Assembly: GCA_017512985.1 (NCBI GenBank)
Contig: JAFWEJ010000008.1
Span: 1-64,000 of the forward strand
Length of the DNA: 64,000 nucleotides
Reading direction: 5' to 3'
Origin: Clostridia bacterium
Lineage (GTDB): Bacteria > Bacillota > Clostridia > Christensenellales > Aristaeellaceae
Shown: positions 41,297 to 50,402 of the stretch, piece by piece
How positions within the stretch are numbered: the stretch's first letter is position 1
Layout: every line of letters starts with the position of its first letter
Position numbers and translations under genes: made by a program
The notes under the pieces: model-generated
Databases searched by the model: none
Told to the model about the DNA's origin: nothing
Seen by the model: the letters and a program-made list of their open reading frames with translations, nothing else

Positions 41297-42304
41297 TCAC
41301 GGAACCAGGTCTTTTGCATGCTTGAAAAACACACTTTCCCCAAGAATCAGGATCATATCGATCCCGTATTCCCTGACTGCTTCCTGCATGGAAAAAGCCT
41401 GATTGAATTCATCTTTGTAGTATCGCAGATCTATGCTGACGATACGGTTAAAATGCTTCGCCAGAAGGTATTTTACTCCGGCACCCATTGAATTTGAGAA
41501 CAGGAGCAGATTGGGCTTTTCTTCCAGTCCGGTTTCCATCACCACACAGGCATAATTCCCGCCATAACACAACTGATAATGATTGGCATATACTTCCTTG
41601 CTGTATTTCCCGCTCAGATATGCCTGGATTCTGTCGTATTTGTTCTGCTTACCATTTATATATGATGTATAAGGCTGCAGCTCAGAGAACCGGTAGAGCG
41701 CAAAATATTCCGTGGAACAGGGATTTTTACATTTCTTTGCATATGAACCGTTATACAGTACCGGCAAAACAACTTCTTCCTCGGGCACCTGGATTTCTTC
41801 CTGATCACCGAAGATCATGCGTATGATATCCACATATCCCTGATAAGCACCGCGATGATTCCAATGGTGGTCTGTAGAATAAAAGTATTCACAGAACTGC
41901 CCGAAAGTACTGAATTTCAGATGATCATGTTTGTCCGCATGAAGCCTGGTACAGAGATAATTGTAATATCCGGAGTTTTCGTCAAAACTGGCTTTCAACG
42001 GATGAGAACGGGAACTCTCAACAAAATAAAGATAGACCGGCACATGGGGATTCAGGGCTTTAATGGCCCGATTGAACATATTTATACAATGATCTGCATC
42101 TGATGTTTTGAAAATTCCATAATAATTTGCGAATCGATTATAGGATGGAGAATAAAGAACATCGTGGCCAGTGCCTGAAAAATCCAGTTTCTGATCGTTG
42201 CCGGTCCTCGTATCAGCCAAAGACAGCACCGGACACAAAAACGAAAACAAAAGTATCCAGGCTACGGCCGGAACAAGGCAACTGTTCTTTTTTCTTCCAT
42301 TCAT
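41297..42304 (-). CDS. DHHW-family secreted protein
   Basis: A 335-residue product with a signal peptide (VPAVAWILLFSFLCPVLSLA) and an AlgX/SGNH-like fold. The DHHW motif (FYSTDHHWNHRGAYQGY, near residue 145) is the family mark. YLYFVESSRSHPL and the late NLLLFSNSMG with the Ser loop complete the SGNH-like pattern. DHHW proteins are thought to act on envelope polysaccharides, possibly as O-acetyltransferases. The start at 42304 follows AAAGGAG by 7 bases. It has its own promoter at 42374-42402. Confidence 0.8.
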   Translation of the reverse strand: MNGRKKNSCLVPAVAWILLFSFLCPVLSLADTRTGNDQKLDFSGTGHDVLYSPSYNRFANYYGIFKTSDADHCINMFNRAIKALNPHVPVYLYFVESSRSHPLKASFDENSGYYNYLCTRLHADKHDHLKFSTFGQFCEYFYSTDHHWNHRGAYQGYVDIIRMIFGDQEEIQVPEEEVVLPVLYNGSYAKKCKNPCSTEYFALYRFSELQPYTSYINGKQNKYDRIQAYLSGKYSKEVYANHYQLCYGGNYACVVMETGLEEKPNLLLFSNSMGAGVKYLLAKHFNRIVSIDLRYYKDEFNQAFSMQEAVREYGIDMILILGESVFFKHAKDLVP

Positions 42305-42373
42305 ATGCCTGCTCCTTTCGAAGTCCGTTGCCGCATGAAGACAAAGCGTTTTTCAGTCAATTCATCAAGTTGA

Positions 42374-42402
42374 ATGATACAACGTTCATGAAAGTTTGTC
42401 GA
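42374..42402 (-). promoter_or_regulatory. Promoter of the DHHW gene
   Basis: TCGACA (42397-42402), 17 bases, TATCAT (42374-42379) on the minus strand. The leader is about 60 nt. Confidence 0.6.
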
Positions 42403-42518
42403 GTAACAGAATCTTTTGTTTTTCCCAGTGCCTGCAGTGAGAAGGGAAGGCGACAGACAGTTTACAGGATCATGCATCCTGAAAACATATTGCCGCTGAT
42501 TCTGAAACGATCTGCTGC

Positions 42519-42547
42519 TTGAAGGCGGAATGCTGAAGTACTATAAT
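42519..42547 (+). promoter_or_regulatory. Promoter of the DUF5058 operon
   Basis: TTGAAG (42519-42524), 17 bases, TATAAT (42542-42547). Together with the previous promoter it makes a divergent pair in the 285-base gap. Confidence 0.65.
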
Positions 42548-42589
42548 CCTGTTGAAACCAATCTTTCTGAGTAACCGGAGGAAACAATC

Positions 42590-43342
42590 ATGACTGTTCT
42601 GGAACAGCTGAACGGCGGAGGGGTGTATCTCATCTGCGGTTCGATCGTGGCGTTTATCGCCGTGGTCTGCGTGATCTTTATGATCCGCGCCTGGCGCGCC
42701 GGCAAGGCGCTGGGTATGGACGTGACCCGCATGAAACGGGCAGTGACAGCCAGCGCGACGTTTTCCGTACTGCCCAGCGTCGGCATTTTGCTGGGCGTGC
42801 TCGCGCTGAGCGGAAGCCTGGGCGTGCCGTGGCCGTGGCTGCGGCTGTCCGTGATCGGCGCGCTGCATTATGAAACGCAGGTGGCGGACGCCGCGGCTGA
42901 GCAGCTTGGCGTTTCGCTGGGCTCCGGCCAGATGACGGCACAGGCGTTTCCGACGATAGCGCTGCTGATGAGCATCTGCATCATGTGGGGCATGATCCTG
43001 AGCACCCTGTTCAACAAAAGATACCTGCACAAACTGCAGCAGGGCGGGAAGACGGAAACCCGCAAAGGCGGCGGATTCGGCGACAAAGCGATGGCGGCGA
43101 TGTTCATCGGCATGGTGAGCGCGTATATCGGCAGCTATGTGGGAGAATTCATCTCCGGGAACAAAAAGCTGTTTTCCTTTTCCGGCAGCTGGACACCGCT
43201 GGTGGTCGTGGCGGCCGCGGCACTGGCGATGTCGGTATTCACATACTTTTCCGAAAAGAAAGGCATGGCCTGGCTGGACAACTTCTCCATCGCGGGAAGC
43301 ATGCTGATCGGTATGCTTGCCGCGGTTCTGATCGGACACTGA
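42590..43342 (+). CDS. DUF5058 family membrane protein
   Basis: A 250-residue integral membrane protein with about six helices. The segments SATFSVLPSVGILLGVLALS, PWPWLRLSVIGALHYE and FIGMVSAYIGSYVGEFISG match the DUF5058 family of Firmicutes. It is encoded with a second membrane protein and a membrane-anchored M20 peptidase, which suggests transport of a peptide or amino acid conjugate. The start at 42590 follows CGGAGG by 7 bases. The family has no known function. Confidence 0.78.
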   Translation: MTVLEQLNGGGVYLICGSIVAFIAVVCVIFMIRAWRAGKALGMDVTRMKRAVTASATFSVLPSVGILLGVLALSGSLGVPWPWLRLSVIGALHYETQVADAAAEQLGVSLGSGQMTAQAFPTIALLMSICIMWGMILSTLFNKRYLHKLQQGGKTETRKGGGFGDKAMAAMFIGMVSAYIGSYVGEFISGNKKLFSFSGSWTPLVVVAAAALAMSVFTYFSEKKGMAWLDNFSIAGSMLIGMLAAVLIGH

Positions 43343-43358
43343 GAAAGGGGATGGGAAT

Positions 43359-44045
43359 ATGGAAAAGCAGAAGACCTATGAAGCTTACCTGAAATCCACC
43401 CACCGGATCGGCCGGATTGTTTCCGTAATCACACTGGTACTGCTGGTCGGCGCGCCGTTTGCCATCGGTACGCTGCTGGGCGCGTCCCCGGACCTGGGCG
43501 CAGTAGCGCGGGCATTTCTCTCTGTCGGGCTGGTGTGGACCGTGTCCAGCGTGGTCGAGTTCCTGGTCTATACGCCGATGCTGGGCGCCGGCGGAAGCTA
43601 TCTTGCCTTTATCACCGGGAACCTGATCAACATGAAGATCCCTTGTGCGATGAACGCAAAGGAACTGGTGGACGCGAAGTCCGGAACTGCCGAGAACGAA
43701 GTCATCGCTACACTGTCGATCGCGACATCCTCTCTGGTGACGATTGTTGTGCTCGCGCTGGGCGTGGTGCTTCTGATCCCGCTGCAGCCGGTTCTGCAGA
43801 ACCCGGTACTGGCACCGGCGTTTGCGAACGTCGTGCCCGCACTGTTCGGCGCGATGGCATACAAGTATTACAGGAAGGATCCGCGGCTCGCGATGGTTCC
43901 GCTGGCGGTGATGGTCGTGCTGTTCACGCTGGTGCCGTCACTGACATCCTCCACCAGTTTCATGATTATCCCCAGCGGCGCGCTGGCGATCCTGCTTGCC
44001 TGGCTGAAATACCGGAAAGAGACGAAGGGGGCGGCGGGAGAATGA
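43359..44045 (+). CDS. Membrane protein paired with DUF5058
   Basis: A 228-residue protein with six or seven helices. It contains FLVYTPMLGAGGSYLAFITG and a GNLINMKIPCAMNAKEL loop that resemble substrate pockets in small transport proteins. It follows the DUF5058 gene by 16 bases with an AAAGGGG site and overlaps the peptidase gene by 4 bases (ATGA). The two membrane proteins probably form one transporter. I do not know the substrate; the neighbouring peptidase suggests N-acyl amino acids or dipeptides. Confidence 0.65.
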   Translation: MEKQKTYEAYLKSTHRIGRIVSVITLVLLVGAPFAIGTLLGASPDLGAVARAFLSVGLVWTVSSVVEFLVYTPMLGAGGSYLAFITGNLINMKIPCAMNAKELVDAKSGTAENEVIATLSIATSSLVTIVVLALGVVLLIPLQPVLQNPVLAPAFANVVPALFGAMAYKYYRKDPRLAMVPLAVMVVLFTLVPSLTSSTSFMIIPSGALAILLAWLKYRKETKGAAGE

Positions 44046-45478
44046 TCGTCCTGTGGATCCTTCTCGGAATCGCCGGCCTGGTCCTGCTGCTGCTTCTGGC
44101 GGCGGTGCTCCATACGCTGATGATCCCGAACAGGCAGTCGACCTACATCCCCGATCCGGATCCGGAGAGGGCGACGGGCTATGCCGAAAAGCTGTCTGCC
44201 ATGGTCCGGTGCGAAACAGTATCCGTCCCGGGCGAAGAACAGCGGGAGAAGTTCCTGGCGTTTCACAAAGTGCTGGAGGAACTGTTTCCGCTGGTGCATG
44301 AAAGACTGGAAAAAACCGAGATCGACGGCAGCCTGCTGTATCACTGGAAGGGCGGGAAGGACGACAGGCCGCTGGTACTGATGAGCCATCAGGACGTGGT
44401 GCCGGTGGAAGGCGAATGGGAGCACGGGCCCTTTTCCGGCGATATTGCGGACGGGAAAGTCTGGGGGCGCGGCGCTTCCGATACCAAGTGCTCTGTGATG
44501 GCCTTTTTCCAGGCTGCTGAGGAACTGCTTGCTGCCGGTTATACGCCGCCTCAGGATGTATACCTGTCCTCCTCCTGCACAGAGGAATGGGGCGGGGACG
44601 GCTGCCCGAAGATCGTGGCAGAACTTGAAAAACGCGGCGTGAAGCCGTACCTGGTCTGTGACGAGGGCGGAGGCATTATCAGCGAACCCATCGGCGGAAT
44701 CCACGGGAACTTCGCGATGGTCGGCGTGTTTGAGAAAGGCAAGGCGGATGTGAAATTCACGGCAGCCTCTGAAGGCGGGCATGCCAGCGCTCCGAAAGCG
44801 CATTCTCCGGTGGCCCGGCTGGCGGCTTTTGTGAATGAGATTGAGACGCACCCGGTCTTCAGGAGGAAGATGCCGAACGAAGTTGCTGCGATGTTTGAAA
44901 CGCTGGCTCCGTACGCGGGCTTCCCGCTGAAACTGGTGTTTACCAATCTGTGGCTGTTCCGGCCTGTGCTGCTGAAGGCGCTGCCGCTGATCAGCGCGCA
45001 GGCAGGCGCCATGATCCGGACAACGATCGCCTTTACGATGATGAGCGGATCGGATGCCTGCAACGTGATGCCCCAGGAAGCTTCCGTGTGTGCCGATATG
45101 CGGTTCATTCCGCACCAGGGTATGGAGGAAAGCCTCGGAATCGTCCGGAAGATTGCGGAGAAGCACGGCCTGAAGATGGAGGTGCTCAGCGCAAACGACT
45201 ATACGGAACCGGCGGATATTCACGGTGAGGCTTTCAACACAGTGCAGCGGGTGATCGGGGAGACATTCCCGGGATGCGCGGGCAGCCCGTATGTGATGAC
45301 AGGGGCAACGGATTCACGGTTCTACCAGAGGATCTGTGAGAATGTGATCCGGTTCGCACCAGTAATCTACGGACCGGAACAGATGAAGGGCATGCACGGG
45401 CTGAATGAGAACATTGAGTACAACTGCCTGCCCGGTGCGGTGGACTTCTATAAAAACCTGATCAGGGCAATGGTATAA
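44042..45478 (+). CDS. M20-family metallopeptidase, PM20D1-like
   Basis: A 478-residue M20/M28-type metal peptidase with an N-terminal membrane helix (IVLWILLGIAGLVLLLLLAA), as in PM20D1 and carboxypeptidase S. The metal site is visible as the His of LMSHQDVVPV near residue 117, the Asp of GRGASDTKC, the Glu-Glu of CTEEWGGDG, and later Asp and His residues. The protein would cleave peptides or N-acyl amino acids. The start at 44042 (MIVLWILL) overlaps the previous gene by 4 bases; a frame from 43535 extends this reading without homology. It is the third gene of the DUF5058 operon. Confidence 0.85.
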   Translation: MIVLWILLGIAGLVLLLLLAAVLHTLMIPNRQSTYIPDPDPERATGYAEKLSAMVRCETVSVPGEEQREKFLAFHKVLEELFPLVHERLEKTEIDGSLLYHWKGGKDDRPLVLMSHQDVVPVEGEWEHGPFSGDIADGKVWGRGASDTKCSVMAFFQAAEELLAAGYTPPQDVYLSSSCTEEWGGDGCPKIVAELEKRGVKPYLVCDEGGGIISEPIGGIHGNFAMVGVFEKGKADVKFTAASEGGHASAPKAHSPVARLAAFVNEIETHPVFRRKMPNEVAAMFETLAPYAGFPLKLVFTNLWLFRPVLLKALPLISAQAGAMIRTTIAFTMMSGSDACNVMPQEASVCADMRFIPHQGMEESLGIVRKIAEKHGLKMEVLSANDYTEPADIHGEAFNTVQRVIGETFPGCAGSPYVMTGATDSRFYQRICENVIRFAPVIYGPEQMKGMHGLNENIEYNCLPGAVDFYKNLIRAMV

Positions 45479-45491
45479 ACGCTGTTTCTGT

Positions 45492-45521
45492 TTGCGGGGT
45501 ATACGTACGTTATGGTATGAT
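45492..45521 (+). promoter_or_regulatory. Promoter of the SH3-type secreted protein gene
   Basis: TTGCGG (45492-45497), 18 bases, TGG TATGAT (-10 at 45516-45521). The leader to 45550 is about 20 nt. Confidence 0.55.
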
Positions 45522-45549
45522 GAACCGAGAAAAAAAGGAGGATACATTT

Positions 45550-46455
45550 ATGGGAAAGAGCAGGAGAATCACAGCGGCGGTACTCACTCTGGCACTGATA
45601 TTTCTCTGCGGAGGCACGCTTGCGGAAAGCGGTTCCTCCTGCCCGGCGGCTGAATCGGAGACGGTTGCGCAGTTGCTGCAGGTACCTGATTTCAAGTTTA
45701 CAGATAAGGAAGACGGTATCGGAACAGGATCCGCTCCTGTCTATACCGCACCTTCCAAAGATTCAATCCGCCTGAACGACGGAAAAGCAAGCTGCAATGT
45801 TCACAGGAAGATAGGCGTGCTGGGTTATGTCGACGGCTGGCTGATGGTCCGCTATGACATCGGCAAAAAAGACGAGAAGGATCCGCAGGCACGCGTCGGG
45901 TATATTCCTCCGGAATACAGTCAAAGATACCAGGCCGGGAAACAGAATATCAGCTTTTCCGCAATTCCGGCCCGGCTCGCAGGGGAGACTGAGATCACGG
46001 ACAACCCGCGTGACAACAGCACTCCTTACGGCGCGCTGGCAGACGGAACGGACATTACGGTTCTTGGGAAATATACCTACACCGGCAACTGGTGGTATAT
46101 CGAAACGACACTGAACGGGCAGCTGACCCGCGGCTTCATCAACAGAGCCGAAGCGGCTCTCCTGATCGACGGGAAAGTATATACCGGAAACAGTGAACTG
46201 GGTTATCCGGTTTCCTCTCCTGACGGAGCCGGCCGGACCGGCATGGTTACCGTGACCGGCGCCGCGAATGACGCAATGATCGTACGGAGATCCGCGGGCA
46301 TCGAACATGCCATGGTGGCAAGGGTACACGGCGAGGACAGATATCCGTGCTACGGATCTGAAACACACGGCAGCAGGGTATGGTATTATATCTGGGTGGA
46401 TGGCGTCTGGGGCTGGATTTCCGGCGGACTCTCCACATTCACCGAAGGGGAATAA
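45550..46455 (+). CDS. Secreted protein with bacterial SH3-type domains
   Basis: A 301-residue product with a signal peptide (AVLTLALIFLCGGTLA, cleavage near ESGSS). Three segments have the SH3b pattern: GSAPVYTAPSKDSIRLND with VDGWLMVRYDIG, GDNSTPYGALADGTDITVL-type turns near residue 160, and VRRSAGIEHAMVARVHGED near residue 250. Such modules bind peptidoglycan or cell-wall peptides. The start at 45550 follows AAAGGAGG by 8 bases. Fumarase begins 17 bases later in the same direction, so cotranscription is possible though not a functional link. Confidence 0.72.
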   Translation: MGKSRRITAAVLTLALIFLCGGTLAESGSSCPAAESETVAQLLQVPDFKFTDKEDGIGTGSAPVYTAPSKDSIRLNDGKASCNVHRKIGVLGYVDGWLMVRYDIGKKDEKDPQARVGYIPPEYSQRYQAGKQNISFSAIPARLAGETEITDNPRDNSTPYGALADGTDITVLGKYTYTGNWWYIETTLNGQLTRGFINRAEAALLIDGKVYTGNSELGYPVSSPDGAGRTGMVTVTGAANDAMIVRRSAGIEHAMVARVHGEDRYPCYGSETHGSRVWYYIWVDGVWGWISGGLSTFTEGE

Positions 46456-46472
46456 CAGAACAGGAGCAGGAC

Positions 46473-47846
46473 ATGACATACAGGACAGAGCACGATTCCA
46501 TGGGAGAAGTCCGCGTTCCGGCGGATCGTTACTGGGGCGCACAGACAGAGAGAAGCCGGAACAATTTTCCGATCGGCGCGGGGAAGGAAACCATGCCGGA
46601 GGAAATTATCCGGGCCTTTGCTGTGCTGAAAAAAGCGGCGGCGCTTGCCAACCGGGAACTGAAGCCGGAGAAGATGACCGCAGAAAAGTACGACGCGATC
46701 AGGAGAGCCGCAGAAGAAATCCTGGACGGGAAACTGGACGGGCATTTTCCGCTGGTGGTCTGGCAGACGGGCTCCGGTACCCAGAGCAACATGAATATGA
46801 ACGAAGTCATCGCGAACCGGGGAAACGAGATCGCCGGCAGGAGGCTCCTGCACCCGAATGACGACGTGAACATGAGCCAGTCCTCCAACGATACTTTCCC
46901 GACAGCCATGCATATTGCCGCGGCGGAAGCGCTGGAGGGGACGATCGCCGCAAATGCGCGCCTGAAGGAAGAACTTATCCGCCTGGAAAAAGAAAACACG
47001 GATGCGCTTAAGTGCGGCAGGACCCATCTGCAGGACGCGACGCCCATCCTGTTCTCCCAGGAGATTTCCGGCTGGCGGGCCAGCCTGGAAAAGGATGAAG
47101 AGCTGCTGCGGCAGGCGGAGAAGCCCCTGCTTTCCCTGGCGCTGGGCGGCACGGCAGTCGGCACCGGACTGAACGCGCCAGCGGGCTTCGATACGCTTTC
47201 CGCCGCAAAGATCGCGGAAGAGACCGGGCTGCCGTTTGTCACGGCGGAGAACAAGTTCCATGCCCTGACATCAAGGGATGAGATGGTGTTTGCCCACGGC
47301 GCGCTGAAAGCGCTGGCAGCGGACCTGATGAAAATTGCCAATGATATCCGGTGGCTGGCCAGCGGACCGCGTCTGGGGCTGGGCGAGATCACGATCCCGG
47401 AAAACGAACCGGGATCCTCCATCATGCCGGGCAAGGTAAATCCCACCCAGTGCGAGCAGGTGACCATGGTCGCCGCCCAGGTGATGGGCAACGACGTGAC
47501 CGTAGGGATTGCCGCGAGCCAGGGAAATTTTGAGCTGAATGTGTTTATGCCGGTATGCGCCTACAATTTCCTGCAGAGCGCCCGACTGCTTCGGGAGAGC
47601 ATGGATTCGTTCCGGGAACGGTGCGTCAGCGGGATTCAGGCGAACCGGGAAAAGATGAAGGAGAATGTGGACCGGTCGCTGATGCTGGTAACGGCGCTGT
47701 CGCCGAAGATCGGGTATGAGAATGCCGCGAAAACAGCACAGAAGGCGCATAAAGAGGGGACAAGCGTGAAAGAGGCCTGCCTTGCCTTGGGATTCCTCAG
47801 TGAAGAAGAATTTGACGAGTATTATCATCCGGAGCAAATGGTTTAA
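46473..47846 (+). CDS. fumC: Class II fumarate hydratase
   Basis: A 457-residue enzyme of the fumarase/aspartase superfamily that interconverts fumarate and malate. The N-terminus (EHDSMGEVRVPADRYWGAQT) is typical. QTGSGTQSNMNMNEVIANR near residue 98 and the signature GSSIMPGKVNP near residue 316 are present. GKCRTHLQDA-type residues (KCGRTHLQDATPI near residue 185) include the catalytic His region. The start at 46473 follows CAGGAG; a longer frame to 46380 lies in the previous gene. FumC does not need an iron-sulfur cluster, which suits an anaerobe exposed to oxygen, though that is inference. Confidence 0.93.
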   Translation: MTYRTEHDSMGEVRVPADRYWGAQTERSRNNFPIGAGKETMPEEIIRAFAVLKKAAALANRELKPEKMTAEKYDAIRRAAEEILDGKLDGHFPLVVWQTGSGTQSNMNMNEVIANRGNEIAGRRLLHPNDDVNMSQSSNDTFPTAMHIAAAEALEGTIAANARLKEELIRLEKENTDALKCGRTHLQDATPILFSQEISGWRASLEKDEELLRQAEKPLLSLALGGTAVGTGLNAPAGFDTLSAAKIAEETGLPFVTAENKFHALTSRDEMVFAHGALKALAADLMKIANDIRWLASGPRLGLGEITIPENEPGSSIMPGKVNPTQCEQVTMVAAQVMGNDVTVGIAASQGNFELNVFMPVCAYNFLQSARLLRESMDSFRERCVSGIQANREKMKENVDRSLMLVTALSPKIGYENAAKTAQKAHKEGTSVKEACLALGFLSEEEFDEYYHPEQMV

Positions 47847-47848
47847 CA

Positions 47849-47871
47849 CAATTCATAATTCATAGTTATGG
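47849..47871. repeat. ATTCATAATTC repeat after fumC
   Basis: ACAATTCATAATTCATAGTT lies right after the fumC stop. The ATG of TTATGG at its end could start the next gene four codons early. Confidence 0.65.
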
Positions 47872-47879
47872 AGTTACTG

Positions 47880-49067
47880 ATGACTGAAAGACTATACTAC
47901 GACGACGCATATCTTTGGGCGTTTGATGCGGTTGTTACATCAGTGAAGAACGGAAAGCGGCCGGGAGAGTGGGAAGTGACGCTGGACCGGAGCGCTTTCT
48001 ATCCGACGTCGGGCGGGCAGCCGTTCGATACCGGGACGCTGGGATACGGGAAAGTGAAGGCCAGGGTCACGGATGTGGAGGCGGACGCGGAAGGCGAGGT
48101 CATTCACACGGTTGACAGGGAGATTCCTGCCGGGACAGCGGTGCACGGAGAAATTGACGGAGCACGGCGGACGGACCATATGGAACAGCATGGCGGCGAG
48201 CATATGCTGGCCGGCGCGATCTGGGAAAAACTCGGCGGGACGACGATCGGACTGCATCTGGGACAGACGGAGTCCAGCATCGACGTGTCCATGCCGGACG
48301 AGCGGACACACCTGACTGATGAAGAGATACTGATGCTGGAAAACACGGTGAATGAGCGTATCCGGATGGACGCGCCGATCCGCTGCTGGTTCCCGGAGAA
48401 GGACGAACTGAAAAAACTTCCGCTCCGCAAAGCGCCGACGGTGACGGAACATGTGCGGATCGTAGCCATGGGTGATTTTGAGATGGTTGCATGCGGCGGA
48501 ACGCATCCGGCTTCCACCGGACGGATCGGCCTGCTGAAAATCATCTCCGCGATTCCGGCAAAGGGAAAAATCCGCGTCTCGTTTGTGTGCGGAGGACGGG
48601 CGGTGAGCCTGTTCCAGACCTATATGCGTTTTGCCGACAAGGCCGGCGCCGCCCTGAGCTGCCCGGTGGAAAAACTTTCTTCCGCCGCGGCAGAACTGAA
48701 ATACCGGCTGTCTGAAGCGGAAAAGCGCGCAAACAGGCTGGAAACCAGGGAAATCCTGGCAAAAATGGAAGAAGCAGGAGAAGAGATCAGCGGCGTGACA
48801 CTTTGCGCGTTTGTTCTGCCGGAAACGGACGGCAAGGCAGTGACAGCGGCGGTATCGGAATACATCAGCGCCAAAGGACGGGCAGTCCTGCTGTGTGCCG
48901 GTGAGCGGCTGACGTTTGCCAGGTCGGCCGATGTGAAGACTGATATGAACGAACTGATCAAGCGGGTTGCCCGCGGCGGCGGGAGACCTGACATGGCAAG
49001 CGGCGCCGGAATCCCGGAATGCGTATCGGTGGCAAAGAAGATCCTGGTTACGGAGGGAATCGGCTGA
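47880..49067 (+). CDS. Alanyl-tRNA editing protein, AlaX-type with DHHA1-like domain
   Basis: A 395-residue protein that resembles the editing and C-terminal parts of alanyl-tRNA synthetase and would deacylate Ser- or Gly-tRNA(Ala). The zinc site is HMEQHGGEHML near residue 105 with CGGTHPASTG near residue 205. PTSGGQPFDTGTLG lies near residue 43, and the C-terminal part (GGRPDMASGAG) is the DHHA1 glycine motif. I chose ATG at 47880 because GGAG stands 6 bases upstream; an ATG at 47868 lies in the AT repeat. The next gene begins with overlapping TGATG. Confidence 0.88.
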   Translation: MTERLYYDDAYLWAFDAVVTSVKNGKRPGEWEVTLDRSAFYPTSGGQPFDTGTLGYGKVKARVTDVEADAEGEVIHTVDREIPAGTAVHGEIDGARRTDHMEQHGGEHMLAGAIWEKLGGTTIGLHLGQTESSIDVSMPDERTHLTDEEILMLENTVNERIRMDAPIRCWFPEKDELKKLPLRKAPTVTEHVRIVAMGDFEMVACGGTHPASTGRIGLLKIISAIPAKGKIRVSFVCGGRAVSLFQTYMRFADKAGAALSCPVEKLSSAAAELKYRLSEAEKRANRLETREILAKMEEAGEEISGVTLCAFVLPETDGKAVTAAVSEYISAKGRAVLLCAGERLTFARSADVKTDMNELIKRVARGGGRPDMASGAGIPECVSVAKKILVTEGIG

Positions 49068-49309
49068 TGATGGAAGAGAAAGACCTGATCCGGATCCGCT
49101 GGCATGTGGACCGCGGGCAGGAACCGGCAGTCTATATGCTGGTCTGCGAGCATCCGGATTATCCGGATCTGCAGGTGAGCGTTTCCTCGGAAGAAGTGAC
49201 GGAGCGCGTGGCCAAGGCGAAGCTCATGCAGGAAATGTATGAACTTGGTGAAAAGAAAGGGATCGAACCGAGGAGGCTCCGGTTCCGGATCAATGGAATC
49301 GAAGAATAA
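49067..49309 (+). CDS. Small protein of unknown function
   Basis: An 80-residue acidic/basic cytoplasmic protein (MMEEKDLIRIRWHVDRGQEP, then ending RRLRFRINGIEE). A predicted order of strands and one helix (SSEEVTERVAKAKLMQEMY) suggests a compact domain. No family is recognised. It starts at the TGATG junction with the AlaX-type gene and has a CGGAGGG site 9 bases upstream, so the two are translationally coupled. A terminator follows at once. Confidence 0.6.
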   Translation: MMEEKDLIRIRWHVDRGQEPAVYMLVCEHPDYPDLQVSVSSEEVTERVAKAKLMQEMYELGEKKGIEPRRLRFRINGIEE

Positions 49310-49310
49310 A

Positions 49311-49344
49311 AAACGCAGCTGCTTCATGTGAAGCAGCTGTGTTA
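49311..49344. terminator. Bidirectional terminator
   Basis: CAGCTGCTTC pairs perfectly with GAAGCAGCTG over ATGT. On the minus strand the stem is followed by TTTTTT, so it serves secG best; on the plus strand a T-rich tail follows. Confidence 0.85.
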
Positions 49345-49359
49345 ATTTCTGATCGATCC

Positions 49360-49590
49360 TTACTTGGTGATGATGATCATAACCAGGGACAGTACAACAA
49401 AGATGCCGGCAGCAATCTTGGTGCCCAGCGCAAGCTTGGCCTCGAAAGTCTTGGTTTTGGACTTGCTGAGATAGCTGTTGGACTGGCCGGAGATGGCGCT
49501 GATGCCGCCCTCTTCAGAGGACTGCAGAAGCACGGTCACGATCATAAAAAGCGCTGCGATGATCAGCACGATAGAAACAACAGTAACCAT
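49360..49590 (-). CDS. secG: Protein-export membrane protein SecG
   Basis: A 76-residue protein with two transmembrane helices (residues 3-22 and 53-74) and the intervening SSEEGGISAISGQSNSYLSK loop typical of SecG. It assists SecYE in pushing preproteins through the membrane, which fits the many secreted products of this window. The start at 49590 follows GAGGAGG. It has its own promoter and terminator and lies downstream of a GntR-type gene on the same strand. Confidence 0.93.
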   Translation of the reverse strand: MVTVVSIVLIIAALFMIVTVLLQSSEEGGISAISGQSNSYLSKSKTKTFEAKLALGTKIAAGIFVVLSLVMIIITK

Positions 49591-49623
49591 AAGAATAAAC
49601 CTCCTCGATGAATCAGCCGGAAC

Positions 49624-49652
49624 ATCATATCATAAGGCAAAGAGAAATGCAA
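49624..49652 (-). promoter_or_regulatory. Promoter of secG
   Basis: TTGCAT (49647-49652), 17 bases, TATGAT (49624-49629) on the minus strand, placed between the GntR stop and secG. Confidence 0.75.
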
Positions 49653-49659
49653 GAAGTAT

Positions 49660-50352
49660 TTACTCGCCGATTTCCCTGTTCTGCTTGCGGGCAGCCAGTG
49701 CGGCAAGGCAGCATTCCTTGCTGCGCTCGATATGGTGTTTCATCAGTTTCTCAAACTCCGGCAGGTTCTTCTGCTCTACCAGATCCACAAGTTTGTGGTG
49801 CTCGGCGCGGGCTTCGCCGCGGCGGTCTTCCTGTTTGATGGCCATGGCGGAGAAACGGCGGATGTATTCGTCCTGGCCTTCGATGACCCGGAGGATCCGG
49901 CTCTTGCCGGAGATGGAGGTCAGCTGGGAATGGAAATCCCTTGCAAGGGGGGAGAGGGTTTCCACATCGTTTTTCTTGTCAAGCTCATCCATTTTGGCAA
50001 GCTTTTCACGCAGGGAAGCAATGTCTTCCGGCGTGGCATTCCGGATAATATCCGGCAGGGTCAGCATTTCCAGAGAGTTGCGGATGGTGTAGATCTGTTC
50101 AACGTCTTCCGCGGTGAAGGCATGTACAATGACGCCGCGGCGCATGACATATTCAACCAGGCCGTCCCGCTCCAGCTTGCGCAGAGCCTCCCGCAGGGGT
50201 GTGCGCGAAATGTGGAGACGGTCTGCATAATCAGTTTCAACAATCCGTTCACCGGCAGAGATTTCTCCGGTGATAATGGCTTTCTTCAGCACTTCGTAAG
50301 CGATTTCCCGAATGGGGCGGCTTTCCATCATGGGCTGGAAGGTAAGGGACAT
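49660..50352 (-). CDS. GntR-family (FCD) transcriptional regulator
   Basis: A 230-residue regulator. The N-terminal winged helix has EIAYEVLKKAIITGEISAGE and LHISRTPLREALRKLERDGL (residues 17-66). The all-helical FCD ligand domain follows with ARDFHSQLTSISG near residue 133 and HHKLVDLVEQKN near residue 185. FCD regulators sense organic acids or sugars acids. No target gene lies beside it except secG and the divergent murB, so its regulon cannot be read from the window. The start at 50352 follows GAGGAGG by 7 bases. Confidence 0.9.
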   Translation of the reverse strand: MSLTFQPMMESRPIREIAYEVLKKAIITGEISAGERIVETDYADRLHISRTPLREALRKLERDGLVEYVMRRGVIVHAFTAEDVEQIYTIRNSLEMLTLPDIIRNATPEDIASLREKLAKMDELDKKNDVETLSPLARDFHSQLTSISGKSRILRVIEGQDEYIRRFSAMAIKQEDRRGEARAEHHKLVDLVEQKNLPEFEKLMKHHIERSKECCLAALAARKQNREIGE

Positions 50353-50402
50353 GTCATAACCTCCTCGTTTTCAGTACAGCATTTTCTCTGCACTTTGGAT
50401 AC

